From the NCBI GenBank assembly GCA_944472155.2, contig OX235272.1, positions 89,906,020-89,970,019 of the forward strand: a stretch of DNA of 64,000 nucleotides, given 5' to 3'. Below the pieces are notes generated by a model, which made no database searches, was not told the origin of the DNA, and saw only the letters and a list, made by a program, of their open reading frames with translations. This stretch comes from Trichobilharzia szidati. Lineage: Eukaryota > Platyhelminthes > Trematoda > Strigeidida > Schistosomatidae. Positions 40,891 through 52,206 of this stretch are shown here, piece after piece. Numbering within the stretch: the stretch's first letter is position 1; the number at the start of each line of letters is the position of its first letter. A program made the position numbers and the translations under genes.

Positions 40891-42914
40891 TGGTTTTCCT
40901 TAAGTGCAGACTTTAAAGCCAATAATTAGAATCACCTACGCTACCAGTCTAATTTCGTTTAATAGAGTTCAGGGAAGAAACCATTGTTTATTTAGATTTT
41001 GAATCTGTTCGAATGCTTTATATATGTAATTTAAATGATGAAAATACTGGAGGCTATGACAGTACTTTGAATTAACTAACTAACTCAACTTTTGCACATT
41101 TCAAAGATCCAATAAATGAACGATGGAAGAGATCTGAGATATGGGTGCAGAGAATATCTCTTCTTTCCTTATCGTTGAGATGGGCATTTAGTGCACTTTG
41201 GATTATTTCCAAAGTGTTGAGAACATTTCCTCCACCTAAAGATTTAGAAAGAGAGAGAGGGCATAGCATTAACAGTTGTCTTTGGCATGGACAATTTTCT
41301 CACCATTTGTAGAATCACATCGGTATTCACCTGCTTACATTAGATTACAAGTTGTTCAAAGATAGCAAATTGTAGATCAACATGAATATTGTCCATGTCA
41401 ACGCAGCCAGAGATCGACTCTTGCACACGAAAATTCGTCAGATATATTATGGAAAAGATATGGTACTACGGTGAAACATCCAAGGGTCAGAGTGGATAGT
41501 CAGTAATGAACAGCAAACAGGTTCAAATAATTCATAGAACGTAGGTGTTCGTTATACGGTACAGTCGAAATGGAATCAAAATGTAGACGAGAAGATGATG
41601 AGGCGTTCTTCGAAATAGATTCATGATGAGAGGAAATGAAGGATAGGAAAGATAAGATGTCATTATTCATAGAAATAGTACTATCAAGGTCGGAGGCAGC
41701 CATTAGGACATCAGAATCAGAGGAAGTACTGCAATATTACTGTGAATAGCAAGCAGGAGAATATGTAGTAAGTAGATACAGATACGTTAGAATCAGACTA
41801 AGAACTGGAAGCATCCATAAGTTCACAGAATGGGAATATCGGTGTTAAGAACCTCTGGAGAAGAGCTAGTAGGTACTGGAGAAAGTAAAACAGTTGATCA
41901 AAAAGACTGACAGCAACGTCACCAATTCAGGACAGAAAGAAGTTTCCTGACAGCTGAAGTTAACATATTTGACAATCACAACTCATTTTCTCAGAATATG
42001 ATGAAATCAGGAAGTTGTACAAAAGTGCATAAGCTATATATATGTACATATAGCACCAGGGAAGGATTACACGATTTCTAAGAAGAAAACACAAGATGAA
42101 AATACATTACATTTTCTCTTTCACTCAGAAAAAAAAACTTTTATTACTGTAATTTTTTACGGATTGCATTAACAAATTTACAAAACCCTTATTACTATTT
42201 CAAGTGTGGTTGCATGCAGTATTCATTATGCAACGGACTGCCTTCTAAGCTTAATTTCAACTTTGATGTTTTTCCTCTTACAAATTATGTATTATTTTAA
42301 TTGACCACTTGGTGTTTTATTACAGAAAACAACTAATGAGAATCATAATGAACGATTTTCACTGATCGAAGGGAGTGGGGGGTGTGCGTGGGAGAGAAAA
42401 CAACGATCAACTGTTTTTGTAACTGGCTATATCCTCTCTGTCTATCTACCTATCTATCTATCTATGATTTAGACAAAACAAGGTGTGAACAGGGTTCACT
42501 GCTGTGTTCTCTACAGGTTTCATTTTCAGAAAAGAAAAGAAAAAACACTTTAAGGGATTATTTCACCACGAGTATTAGTTTCTTCTGATCATTAGTGTTA
42601 TAGTATTTTTAATTTTTTCTTTCATTAAAATAGACAGGATTGTTTTTGCTGTTTAAACACAGACAAATTAAAGAAGCGTTTTCACTAGATCTTTACTCTG
42701 GTTTAGATTTCAGCCTTATGAGCTTGTCGTCAGTGGATTATCTTTTTATCACCAGTTTGTACTTTGTGACAGTCATCAGTAAGAAGTTTGTAAAATCTCA
42801 AATCTCATGTCTTATCTATAATTCACTACTCATTTCATAAGTTTAAAAGTTTTCCCTGAACTTTACGTACTCCTAGTGATCTAGGAATGCAAGAATGAAA
42901 GCGTACATTATTGC
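40891..42914. other. Long stretch without recognised content
   Basis: About 2 kb without repeats of the families described here. (TATC)n at 42443-42465. Several 60-70-codon frames exist on both strands (for example 41500-41703 minus, serine-rich) but none has matched splice signals or a recognisable domain. Confidence 0.5.
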
Positions 42915-43195
42915 TGTTCCCTTAGGTTCTCAGTGGAATATAGGGCTTCAACAGCCTATCTCCTTTTTGTCGTGATGTCTGCATTTCTCTCTAGCTGGCT
43001 ACAAGTGTGCCTATAAACTCTCATTTCCTCTGTGAACAATCCCTTTCACGTCATTCTTGGACCAAATCCAACTAGTCGACACCCATTCGGTTTCTGCTCG
43101 ATGGGTTGTTTGATACGTGGTGTCACCCGATGACCTCCTCAGGGTGTATCGAATTCATCTCTATTTTCTCTACCATACTTGAACGACTCATTAAT
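42915..43195 (-). pseudogene. RTE-clade LINE, 3' terminal fragment
   Basis: RTE 3' end (tgaagccctatattccact reversed at about 42933-42951) followed by the C-terminal domain with no surviving frame. Confidence 0.7.
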
Positions 43196-43611
43196 GAACA
43201 GAGAATATTCTTTTCGTGCAACTCATCAACAGGTTCTACAGTTATAAGTTCATAATAATTAAATAATTTTTTATAATTGGTTTGTAAGTATTAGATTTGT
43301 TTTTTACGAGTTTCCTGGAGTTCTACTGAAAAGTCCTTACCAGTAAGGTAAAAACACAAGCGAGTTCATGTTTACCTCCTAGCTTTAATTGACTGAATAT
43401 GCTCATTAAAAATTTATGAGACTTATTAGTGAACAAAGAATATTCTTCTAAATGAATCTGGTATCAGGCTCTACAGTTAGTTATGTGACAGTAGTAATTA
43501 AAGAATAATCGTTATTAACCACATCGATGCTGCGTTAAATGACATTGAATGATTAATATCGACAGGTTACATTTCAAAGGCATCATTAGGAGATAGTATG
43601 CATCAACAACT
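43196..43611. other. AT-rich stretch with a small family T terminal fragment
   Basis: At 43277-43335 attggtttgtaagtattaga and gttttttacgagtttcctgg match a family T outer end joined to its centre. The rest is unassigned. Confidence 0.5.
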
Positions 43612-44091
43612 GATTGAATACCAAATAAATCAAGGGAATTAACACAGAATTTACGAATTTATAGGCCCGACAGCAGGCCAGGGTAGTAGTTGTGGCTGGC
43701 TGGGCCTATTTCTTCGCTTGCAAAACCCCACGTGCTTTAAACGAATCACCATCGTCTCCTCTGTTTGTAGTGTTTGCTATTTGAAGGCCTTTGGTAATTT
43801 GTTCGATATCTGAGAGATGACAGAGAAAGACTCTTCAATGTTGCTAGCTTTGTGGCTTCTTTGGATGGTTTTGACAACATCTGGATCTAATCACACTGGT
43901 CGGTGTTCCCGAGTATTAAAAATTAGGTTCCGAACACTCCAGACAGCAGAAGCCACTGCGATTCGCTTAAATCAAGTGGAGCTCTGTTCGCAAAAGAAAG
44001 AGGTCCAGACACAACTGATACCCTAGCCTGTTCTCGAGCCCATAAACTCATAAATTCCGTTCTTTTCCCGTCATTTGTTTGATATTCAATC
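43612..44091. mobile_element. Second palindromic element
   Basis: Inverted arms of about 150 bp: 43612-43765 and 43937-44091. Matching landmarks include gattgaataccaaataaat versus the reverse of atttgtttgatattcaatc, aatttacgaatttata versus tataaattccg reversed, and ctttaaacgaatc versus gattcgcttaaat. The centre of about 170 bp is GC-richer. A 69-codon frame (43817-44026) that starts MTEKDSSMLLALWLLWM, like a signal peptide, lies across the centre and right arm, so I treat it as incidental. Unrelated to the palindrome at 11977. Confidence 0.65.
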
Positions 44092-44687
44092 GGCTTAGTG
44101 TAATTTCCAACTGTAATCTATCGATTTTATTGTAGATTCAGTGTAATTTAAAACAGCATCAATGTTGTTAATAACGATAATTCATTAATTATTAATGTCT
44201 TATAACTATAGAACCTGATGATGAGTTTATCGAGAGGTATATGTTTTGTTCATCACTGAGACTTTTCAATTTTTAACTGGCTTCTCCATATTTGTTGGGG
44301 TATAGTTTCTTGGTTGGTTTGTTGACGAAATGCTTACGTATCAAGCTTCTTATAAACATGCTGTTTTCTGAATACTACTAATGTGTCTACTAATAACCAA
44401 AAACAGTGATACAGCTATTTTTGTTTAAAATTATTGTAAATGATATTAATTCAGTGTCAAACCTGCTATATACAGTCTTAATAAATTTACTAAGAATATT
44501 TAGCAAATTGTTTTGTATCAGTTCAATATGCTCGGAATTTATGGAAATGGTAATAGGCTGCGTCAGTTTAGTGGTTTGTTTATTATTAGAAAACCACTGA
44601 CAGAATGACTTTGGAATATGATTATTTGGCTTCAAATGGAAGGTGATGGCTCCTGCAGACTGTTAATTAACTTTGCATTATTTATTT
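44092..44687. other. AT-rich stretch, nothing recognised
   Basis: A cctgatgatgag at 44216 resembles hammerhead box 1, but no GAAA or cleavage triplet follows. Confidence 0.45.
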
Positions 44688-44912
44688 TACTTTATTCCTT
44701 TGCGTTCCGAGTGAAAAATAAGATTTCGAGCTTCAGCTGGAAAGTTTCAGTAGAAGTGGTGTTTAAACTTTTACAAGGAAGGGATACTAGCCGCACATCC
44801 AGTCTTCTCTTACTAATTGCTTAGCAAGCTCTAGGAGTTCGTTGGCAGAGGGTCGAACACCTGGCCATATGCACGGCTGGCGAGCTTTCTACTTCTACAC
44901 CACCGACGCACT
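44688..44912 (-). mobile_element. Family G SINE, minus strand
   Basis: Reversed head agtgcgtcggtggtgtagaa, box B ccaggtgttcgaccctctgc, body and 3' end (tcttatttttcactcggaac). Confidence 0.75.
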
Positions 44913-45154
44913 GTTAATTAACTTAAAAATCAAAATCGAATCTCTCCTTGTCATTTACGCAACCAGCAGTTGAAAGTGTATCATACTGAAAAGGCACTGA
45001 TGGGAAAAGCCGCTAACGATAGTGAACGATTGCCGTGAAGTAACATATGTCTACAGCTAAAAATATAATGCAATACATCATGATAGGCTGTACTATTTTC
45101 GGTGTGTGTATCCATACGAGTTTTATTACATTGGAACCCAAATATAATCATTTT

Positions 45155-45275
45155 CTTTTCGATGTTTTTTTGTGTTCTCTGAGCTGGATAGTTTATTTGC
45201 GAAGCTTTCATCGCCCTACTAGGCAACATCTTCAGTGCACACTTCATCCACCTGAGCTGCAAATCTTCTCAGTCA
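45155..45275 (-). mobile_element. Penelope-like element 3' end
   Basis: Reversed: ggatgaagtgtgcactgaag, atgttgcctagtagggcgat, gaaagcttcgcaaataaact, atccagctcagagaacacaa. Same terminal block as 30966-31130 and 60134-60230. No coding part. Confidence 0.7.
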
Positions 45276-45529
45276 TATCTATAATCATTTTCTGACAATG
45301 TGTAGAGAGACATCTGATTTTGTATTTTTAGTTCTCAAATTTTCACATGGGAAAGTATAAAAGTGTGAATAACTATTGATTATCCTTGTCATTTTTATAC
45401 CTCTATGATTCATTCGACAGTTTTTTATGCTAATTTCTGTTTCCATGATTTCTCGTAACACAGACTACTATCTATTTATCGCATCATCTGAGGCGACCGT
45501 AAACTTGATTTATTGTGTCACTAGTTCAA

Positions 45530-46395
45530 GGATATCCTGGACCGATGTGAAGAACCTAGAAGACCTGGATTTCTCGAGTGGATGATTTATGTTTGATGTT
45601 ACACAAAATCGAAGACTTACAAGCGAAAACCGACAAACTGGTCGAAGAAGCAATCAGAGAAGACAGGACTCCAGGTGAACACAGACAAGACGGAGGTTAT
45701 GAAAATAACCAACCAACAACAACAGCAGCAACATCCAGTGCCAATCACCATCAACGGGAGGGATTTGAAAGAGGTTACTTCTTTCACTTATCTAGGGAGC
45801 ATTGTCTCAACTACAGCTGGAACCGACGAGGATGTCAAATCGAGAATCGGGAAGGCGAGAAACACATTCATCAACCTGAAACCAATCTGGAAATCTTCGT
45901 CACTCAGCATCAACAACAAATTCGGATTTTCAATACAAACGTCAAGTCAGTTAGTTCTTCTATACGGATCAGAAACTTGGATGGTCACAAAGAATATTTC
46001 CAACAGCCTGTTGCAGACCTTTATCAACAACTGTCTTCGCTCCATACTGAAGATCAGATGGCCGGAAAGAATCACCAACAAGAAGCTATGGGAACAAACA
46101 AAACAAAAACCAATCGCTCAACAAATATGCAGGAGAAAGTGGAGATGGATTGGACACTCGCTAAGGAGGCCGCTGGGTGACATCGCGCGTCAGGCCCTCG
46201 AGTGGGACCTGAAAGGGAAGCGGCGAGTGAGACGTCCAGGGGTGACATGGAGGAGATCCTGTGAAGAGGAGCTGAAACAGTATGGATTAACATGGATGCA
46301 GGTGAAAAGTACAGCAGAAGACAGAAACAAGTGGAGGTGTACCATTGAAGCCCTATGTTCCACTAGGAACCCTAGGGAAAAATAATAACAACAAT
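45530..46395 (+). pseudogene. RTE-clade LINE, least damaged copy (RT end plus C-terminal domain)
   Basis: 5'-truncated LINE. First piece (45532-45660): WTDVKNLEDLDF, a frame slip, then VDDLCLM, which is the RT catalytic [FY]xDD box, and HKIEDLQAKTDKLVEEA. After a second slip near 45660 a continuous frame runs to the stop at 46385: TGLQVNTDKTEVMKITNQ, Q-rich linker, TINGRDLKEVTSFTYLGSIV, RIGKARNTFINLKPIWKS, LLYGSETW, CLRSILKIRWPERITNKKLW, RRKWRWIGHSLRRP, QALEWDLKGKRRVRRPGVTW and WRCTIEALCSTRNP. The 3' end tgaagccctatgttccact (46346-46364) overlaps the coding end, and a short (AAT)n tail follows. The upstream two thirds (endonuclease and most of RT) are missing, so it is not autonomous. Confidence 0.92.
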
Positions 46396-46414
46396 AGTTC
46401 ACCCAACTGGTTAG

Positions 46415-46606
46415 CCATAAATCTGGTGGTTTGAACTGACTCGACTCTCTCAGCTGATTCAAACCGGGTACACAGCTAATGAGTTAGGCTCTAACTGAGC
46501 GAAACGACCGTTCTGTGTTTGAATCACCTTTATATGATTGGCTAGGAAGCACTACCAGTTGATATGAGTGGTATACAACTACTCATCTCAGCCAATAAGT
46601 AGTATA
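46415..46606. mobile_element. Half-unit of the palindromic element of 11977-12369
   Basis: Matches the right arm: ggtttgaactgactcgactc, aaccgggtacacagctaatg, tatgattggctaggaagcac, ending aagtagtat. Diverged. It is directly downstream of an RTE tail. Confidence 0.7.
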
Positions 46607-47429
46607 CAGTTTCATAAATTCATTCTCTCTTTCTTGATTACCATTTATGGTATGAAGGAGATCAACTATTGTGCTGTGAATATTTCCAGTTCTTAGAAGA
46701 AATTGCAATGAAGTAGTTACCTCAATTTGTGTAAATTTTCCAAGTAATTTGCAAAATGGTCAACTAATTTTTATAATTCCCAATTCGATAAATACTTTGA
46801 ATTCTTCGCTGAACACATACATCGTTATCTTAGCTATTCAAATTTTACATGCATGCTGACTGTCCAAAGAACTTGACGTCTGCAAGACACTACTTGTCAT
46901 AATCAGAAGACTTCAGTATCTTGCATAGAGATGTCTTGCGACATGCTAAATCGACTTCTTGAAGTCTCTTCTCTTTGGTTTAAGATTTATTGCCATTTGT
47001 GAAGCTAATCAGGTCCATGCGTACAACATACTAGTTATATAAAAAATGCAGATTAATACAACAACATCAGTGTTTGATACCATCTAAGATGTCTCCAAAA
47101 GGTAAATAAAACTGATAATAAATCCATTAAGATAAACTCCGGATGAATTGTGACAATGCTTGTGGATATTTAAGTAACCAACGAGCAACAGCCATGTTTT
47201 TTGATAGATTTATTAGTAATATAAATTATTACTGTCAGCTCTTGTCTACTCGAAAGTAGAAAAATATTCTGAATTACATTTCTCAGGTGGTATTCTGCAT
47301 GACAGACTAAGTGTACTTCCTCAGAGTAATTTAGAACTATGCTGTGCTGAATAATAAGTTAATATTATGTCACCGACTTTCATCCCCAAAACACTTCTGA
47401 CATGACATCATCTTCTGAAGGAACAAGGA
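46607..47429. other. AT-rich stretch, nothing recognised
   Basis: No signal seen. Confidence 0.5.
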
Positions 47430-47805
47430 TTTTATCATGAGCTGACATCAGTTAGAGAACGACTGCAAAACCTGGGAGTACTGGACAGCTGTTTCATCAG
47501 CGTAGTGTCGGACTCTTCAGCAGTACGCACTCACCAACAGGGTTCGAACCCAGGACCCTCGGATTACAAGGCGAGCTAGCTCGTAGACCATCTAGCCAAT
47601 GAGACCCGATCCAATGGCCAGTTCATGATTTTCAACTTCTGTCAATTCATGACATGACGCGACCACTTCACAATGTCTTCTTCAATAAGTTACTGCCTCA
47701 CCTTCACCTTGATGCACCCTACTGGTCACGGCTTCCCACTAGAACCTCAGGTTAACTGCCTGAATACAGACAGCGTCCAATCCCTACAAAGCCAATACTT
47801 CAAAA
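47430..47805 (-). mobile_element. Family T SINE with centre, minus strand, unpaired
   Basis: tcatgagctgacatcagtta, gggagtactggacagctgtt, box B reversed (agggttcgaaccc), then the centre (catgacgcgaccacttcaca, cccactagaacctcaggtta). It ends at aatccctacaaagccaatac, the outer-end block, as in 33020-33390. Confidence 0.8.
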
Positions 47806-48849
47806 GAACAAGGATTTGGTGATGAAATCTGAGCATTCAAGCGATTTGTGTCACATTAAAACTGACAAATTAAGTCTTTTTCACACTCTGAACTCAGCGC
47901 CACCCAAAAAGACAAATAAATTAGTTTCTGTCACAAATCTAATCAAAATATCAAACCTACTTCTTTTTTAAACTTGTACGTTTTAATGTTTATTTAGTCA
48001 GTTGATGTTGTTTTAATTTTTGTCATAAAAAAGGCGGTCAATTCGATAAGTTTACGCATAAATAAGAATTATTTTTAGTCGGCAAGTGTACTGAATGTTT
48101 CCTGCAGTCAATTTTTCACAGATTAGTGTTATCAAATGAAAATGACAAAGTCGACAATCTGTTTTTTAAAAACTTTTCTTAGTATTTAGCAGATTTCATT
48201 TTTGAAGATGATAGAAAATTCTCTTCAAGGCATAGAAATTCGCCTCTTTGATACTGACTACTCATATGCTTTTCAAACTCAGAATAAGTTAACTAAAGAA
48301 TTATGTACTAATTGTGTTTGAAAAAAATCAACTCACTTTAAAAAAAGCACGCATATAGCCTCTTGTATGAATTTGACCTTAAAACTGTGACCTTTTCCAT
48401 GCATTATTAAGGATTAAAGAAAGATTATACATTTCGGGAAATAATACATTAGTGTTCTAGAGGCATGAATTCAAACTATGTCCCTTTTTATCCAAAATAT
48501 CAGATTTAAATCATCTTTGGGGGAGGGATATTTGTTCATATTTCAACAAACTAAAGTTAACAGACTACTGAGTGATTTCAGTAGCCTTTGCATTTGTACG
48601 AACTTGGTTAATAAAGAAGGGGACCAAATTTTCCTAGTGGTAGAACTGAAGAAATGAAGGTTTGCTGTAAATCAGTAAATCCATCAGCCATATGAGAAGT
48701 AAGACACTTAATTTCAGAAAAGTCCTTGGGACAGTGCTTATTAACAATTATTATACCGAGACTATCTAATAACTTTGTAAAACGGCTTTTAATGTGCTCA
48801 TAGCTGAAATATTATTAACTATGGACAGTCATAACAGTAAGTGTAGTAA
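47806..48849. other. AT-rich stretch, nothing recognised
   Basis: No repeat family or candidate exon. Confidence 0.5.
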
Positions 48850-49175
48850 AGTACCAGTGGGATCGAAGGCCCACTAGTGACTAACTACCCAAAGTTCTGT
48901 TGAGAATTAAGGGACCAGTGAGGTCCACTGAATCGGATGAACGGACAAATACTCGCCAAAGAAATTGACTAACGCTATGTTTCGCAAACAGGTAAATTTT
49001 AGGCTTCATGGACCACTGAATTCCATTCTGGTGGCTGGCTAGTCTTGTAGCCTGAAGGTCCTAGACTCCATTTGAGAGTAGTACTGAAGACTCCCAATAC
49101 AGGACAAAACAGCTGTCCAGTACTCTGTGTTTTTAGTGGTCGGTATCATTTCAGACTATTGAACATGTGGGGATT
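48850..49175 (+). mobile_element. Family T SINE, plus strand, degraded head
   Basis: Centre remnants (ggcccactagtgactaacta, ccagtgaggtccactgaatc), head with box B lost (gtcctagactcca), body (cccaatacaggacaaaacag, tccagtactc). Confidence 0.65.
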
Positions 49176-49197
49176 TCGGAGTTAACTTCGACTGTTA

Positions 49198-49605
49198 CAT
49201 ACTGGTCACGAACCAACATCATTTGTAGAGGTCACCGAAAACCAAGCAGCACCGGACAGCCAGCTGTTTCATTCTAATTTTGCGACCAACAAGGATCGAA
49301 CCTGGGATCTTCAGACTGAGAGATCAAGCTTGTTGACCACTCAGGCACATAGGATGGAATTCAACAACCCGTAGATTCTAACTTTGTCGATTAGTGATAT
49401 AACGCTGCCCTCACCAGTGCCTTCAACGAGCATCCACTTCATCTTGACATTCGTGAGCCCCAATGGTCACGAATATCCACTTCAGCTTCAAGAAATTCAT
49501 CCAGTAACCATCAGTGATTTGGCGATTGATATCCAGATTATTAATTGATTTTCAATTATCTCTCAAACGAATGTTAGTTCATGACCAAAATCTAATAATT
49601 GATCT
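49198..49605 (-). mobile_element. Family T SINE, divergent subfamily, minus strand
   Basis: ctggtcacgaaccaacatca, ccgaaaaccaagcagcaccg, reversed head (aaggatcgaacctgggatct), centre (ccccaatggtcacgaatatc), then an outer end (ttcatgaccaaaatctaata). With 48850-49175 it forms a tail-to-tail pair, the opposite of the usual arrangement. Confidence 0.72.
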
Positions 49606-49607
49606 AT

Positions 49608-49816
49608 CGCCCACCACGCAGGTGGTCCGGGGTTCGATACCCAACCGACGCGTTCCTTTACCTCGCTAAGCTAGTAGTAAGACTGGTAAAGAGGGAAGGT
49701 TGGGCATGAGGCTAGCAACCCAATCCTGTAAAAATAATCACCACTGCTACAGAAACTTCAAGCCTTTAGCTTGAAGCCCTATATTTCACTGGGGAACGTA
49801 AAGGAATTTCTAAAAA
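49608..49816 (+). mobile_element. Family G SINE, plus strand
   Basis: Starts within the head (gcccaccacgcaggtggtcc) with box B ggggttcgatacccaaccga, body (aaagagggaaggttgggcat), 3' end cttgaagccctatatttcac. Confidence 0.85.
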
Positions 49817-50651
49817 AAGTGATCTAACTTGAATTCCTTCGAATCCCTTCAAAATAATACTTGAAAATGGTCAAATTCGTGCAAATTATTGTTTTGGATT
49901 TATATTATATATTGCCGTCAGTGCTTATCAAAAAGCGTATTCGCGTTAGTAACAGTAATAACAAAGACGAGAGTAACAACAATCTGATTTAGATCAAAAA
50001 CTCTTATTTCTGAATATTTCCTACAATGGACAGTATTCACAAAAGAAATGCATATAAAATTATTTATGTTAACTAACACTAAGTAAAACATTTTTTCTAA
50101 CGATATTCATTTTTCGTTGATAAGTCAAAATCTTGCATACCTTCCCACTATGTTTTAACAATTCACATCCACATTCATAATGAAGCTAAAAAAAATTAAC
50201 CAAAATCTAATTCATATAAAATAACAAAATTCCCTAGTGATAATTAATCTGACCGCCTGAAGCTACATTCACACAAAAATATGCTTTGAGTCCATAATCA
50301 ATCTTATAAGTGTATCATGCTTGTTCTCTCCTCACCGACTCTACTTTGCCCAAGTTATTCTCTCTTGTGATATAAACGTGAAGCATGTTAAAAGTAACGA
50401 AAATTGCTTACAGGGTAGATCATATCAAATACCACTGGAAACCAATGGTTTTTTTTAGTTGGCGGCCTTACATCAATGCAAATTAGTAGGCATAAAAGTC
50501 TAGGAACGTTAGTTATTAAGTAATTACACCATTTGTCCGTCAATGGATTATTATATTTATATTAAAAATGTGCTATTTGGTAGTATAAGCGTCCAGACTT
50601 CCACCCTTGTCTGTGAGTACTCGTCTACTCAAGTTATTCCTATAAGTGACA
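49817..50651. other. AT-rich stretch, nothing recognised
   Basis: No signal seen. Confidence 0.5.
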
Positions 50652-50972
50652 GGCTTAATCATGGGGTGACATCATTCAGAGGGCCACTAAGAACCAGGGA
50701 GTTCTAGACATTGTCGTTTGGGACGCTTCATCGGCACGCGCCTACCATGTTTACAACCCAGGACCTTCTGGTTACATGGTGAGGTCGCAGGCCATTCAGC
50801 CACTGGAACGCGATCCAATGGGGCATGAATTCTAACTCCTAGTTCTTGATATATATATATATAATATGGCCGCCAGTCAATATCAAAGGCGATTAACTAT
50901 CCTCTTACCTAAATTGTTGGACCTCGCTAGTCACGACTTCTGTAACTGATGTCAGCTCGTGACCTGATCTAC
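50652..50972. mobile_element. Family T SINE, minus-strand copy with remnant partner end
   Basis: catggggtgacatcattcag, aaccagggagttctagacat, head (tacaacccaggaccttctgg reversed), then a centre interrupted by (TA)n at 50848-50862. It ends in a short forward outer end, tgatgtcagctcgtgacctg. Confidence 0.7.
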
Positions 50973-51007
50973 AGTAAAGTGAAACACCATAGTTCAGTAC
51001 TTCTGAC

Positions 51008-51060
51008 TGTGATGACGTTTTAGGCGGTTCGCTGCTTTCATTATCAGTCTTCTTCAGGTG
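51008..51060 (-). ncRNA. Hammerhead-like motif, Penelope-associated type, degenerate
   Basis: Reversed: CTGAAGA (a valid CUGANGA box), AGACTG...CAG possible helix II, then CGAACC where CGAAAC is expected, and further on AAAACGTC followed by AT. The arrangement recalls Penelope hammerheads with insertions. No Penelope coding sequence lies within several kilobases. Confidence 0.3.
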
Positions 51061-51213
51061 ACCACTACACTTTGTTCATGAATCTCGTTTCACCGAAAAG
51101 ACAAGTTCAGTGTCTACTAATTTTTTGACGATAAATATTATTTCATCATTGCTAATTCTGTCTTAGCTTATTTATGCTGTGATTGTTTATTTGTCTTTCT
51201 TTTCTAATTTTAG
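51061..51213. other. Non-repeat stretch with strong polypyrimidine tract
   Basis: The segment ends in ttgtctttcttttctaattt and TAG (51211-51213), one of the best intron 3'-end look-alikes in the window. Confidence 0.4.
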
Positions 51214-51273
51214 TGTCTTGAAATCTGCAGATGGCCAAGAAGTCAAACAGTAGACTGTTCCACTTCTTGTCAG
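51214..51273 (+). other. Candidate 60-nt microexon
   Basis: The 60 bases lie between a strong acceptor (TTTTAG at 51208-51213) and the donor CAG/GTAATT (51273/51274). One frame is open over all 20 codons (CLEICRWPRSQTVDCSTSCQ). A second acceptor-like CTGCAG at 51225-51230 would start an exon with ATG (MAKKSNSRLFHFLS). Length is a multiple of three. No homology is recognised, and only the splice context supports it. Confidence 0.3.
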
Positions 51274-51904
51274 GTAATTCGAAATTTAAATTTTTAAATA
51301 ATTTCTATCCACAGATGTTCATTTTTTTTAAACAAATAATAAGCGTTGCTTTTGTCATATATTTTTCGCCTAAACAAACATCTCCTTGTGCATTACTCAT
51401 ACATCATTTTATCTACAGAGGGGCTCAAAAGATATTCTTGAAAAAGTAGGACGTCTGTGATAACATTAAACAACACTAGTTAACTTTAGGTCGAGGCCAG
51501 TTGTGTATAAGAAACATAGCTACTGATAGGTCGAATGTGAAGGTGTTCACAATGTTATTAAATGATTTAAGTTTTAGAAAAGCAGAAACCTGGACATCAC
51601 TTCCCGAAACAAACAAAAAGAAGATTACGCAATGGTTACGTGGTTTATTTCAAGTTATATAATCTGTAGAGAATGCAGTAGATGTAAGATAGTGAACAAC
51701 TGAATGATTTCCAGTTGGTCTTAACTCTTATATACGAATACATTTATTCCACTAAGTCATTTTGTCAACGAAATAAAAATGTTTCCTTGCAGATCTTTCT
51801 GTCTTGAATCCTATCCGTTAGTTAGAAAATGCACCTCAACTAATTTTTTACTACTGGGATTAAAAATAAAGGCTTAAAGTAACCAGATTATTCACATGTA
51901 AACA
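51274..51904. other. AT-rich stretch, nothing recognised
   Basis: No repeat family assigned. Confidence 0.45.
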
Positions 51905-52206
51905 GAACTATTTCGAGTGGAATCTGGGGCTTCAGCAACACATCTCCAGATTACTCTGTTATCTTTAGTCTATTTTAGCTGGTTCCACAATTGCCATAAG
52001 CTTTCGTTTCTTCTTGATATGATCTTCTTCATATTACCGTCGGAAACACAACTCGTCGTTTGTCATTCGGGTTCTACTAGAGGATCTGCAGCGTGCTGTC
52101 ACTCACTGGACTCCCCAGTAGATGTTCAGTTTATTTCCATTATCTTCGGCATATCTGCTGGATGATAGGTTGTCGGTTGATTCGTTCCTTGGCAGAGTTC
52201 TTTGTT
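51905..52206 (-). pseudogene. RTE-clade LINE, 3' part left of a family C insertion
   Basis: Minus-strand RTE 3' end (tgaagccccagattccact reversed) and C-terminal domain. It stops at gttctttgtt (52197-52206) and resumes after the inserted element at gttccttgtt (52646). Confidence 0.82.

Noticed and set aside
41500..41703. Serine-rich minus-strand gene
   Set aside because: Short, no splice context, no recognisable motif. Consistent with a chance frame.
43817..44026. Secreted-protein gene (signal-peptide-like frame)
   Set aside because: The frame runs from the centre into one arm of an inverted repeat and has no splice or promoter context.
44216..44245. Hammerhead ribozyme from CTGATGATGAG
   Set aside because: No GAAA segment, no cleavage triplet and no helix I partner follow.
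45578..46180. A 200-codon protein in the overlapping frame of the RTE copy
   Set aside because: Only its first 26 codons match RTE. The rest is the frameshifted shadow of the true RTE frame at 45675-46385.
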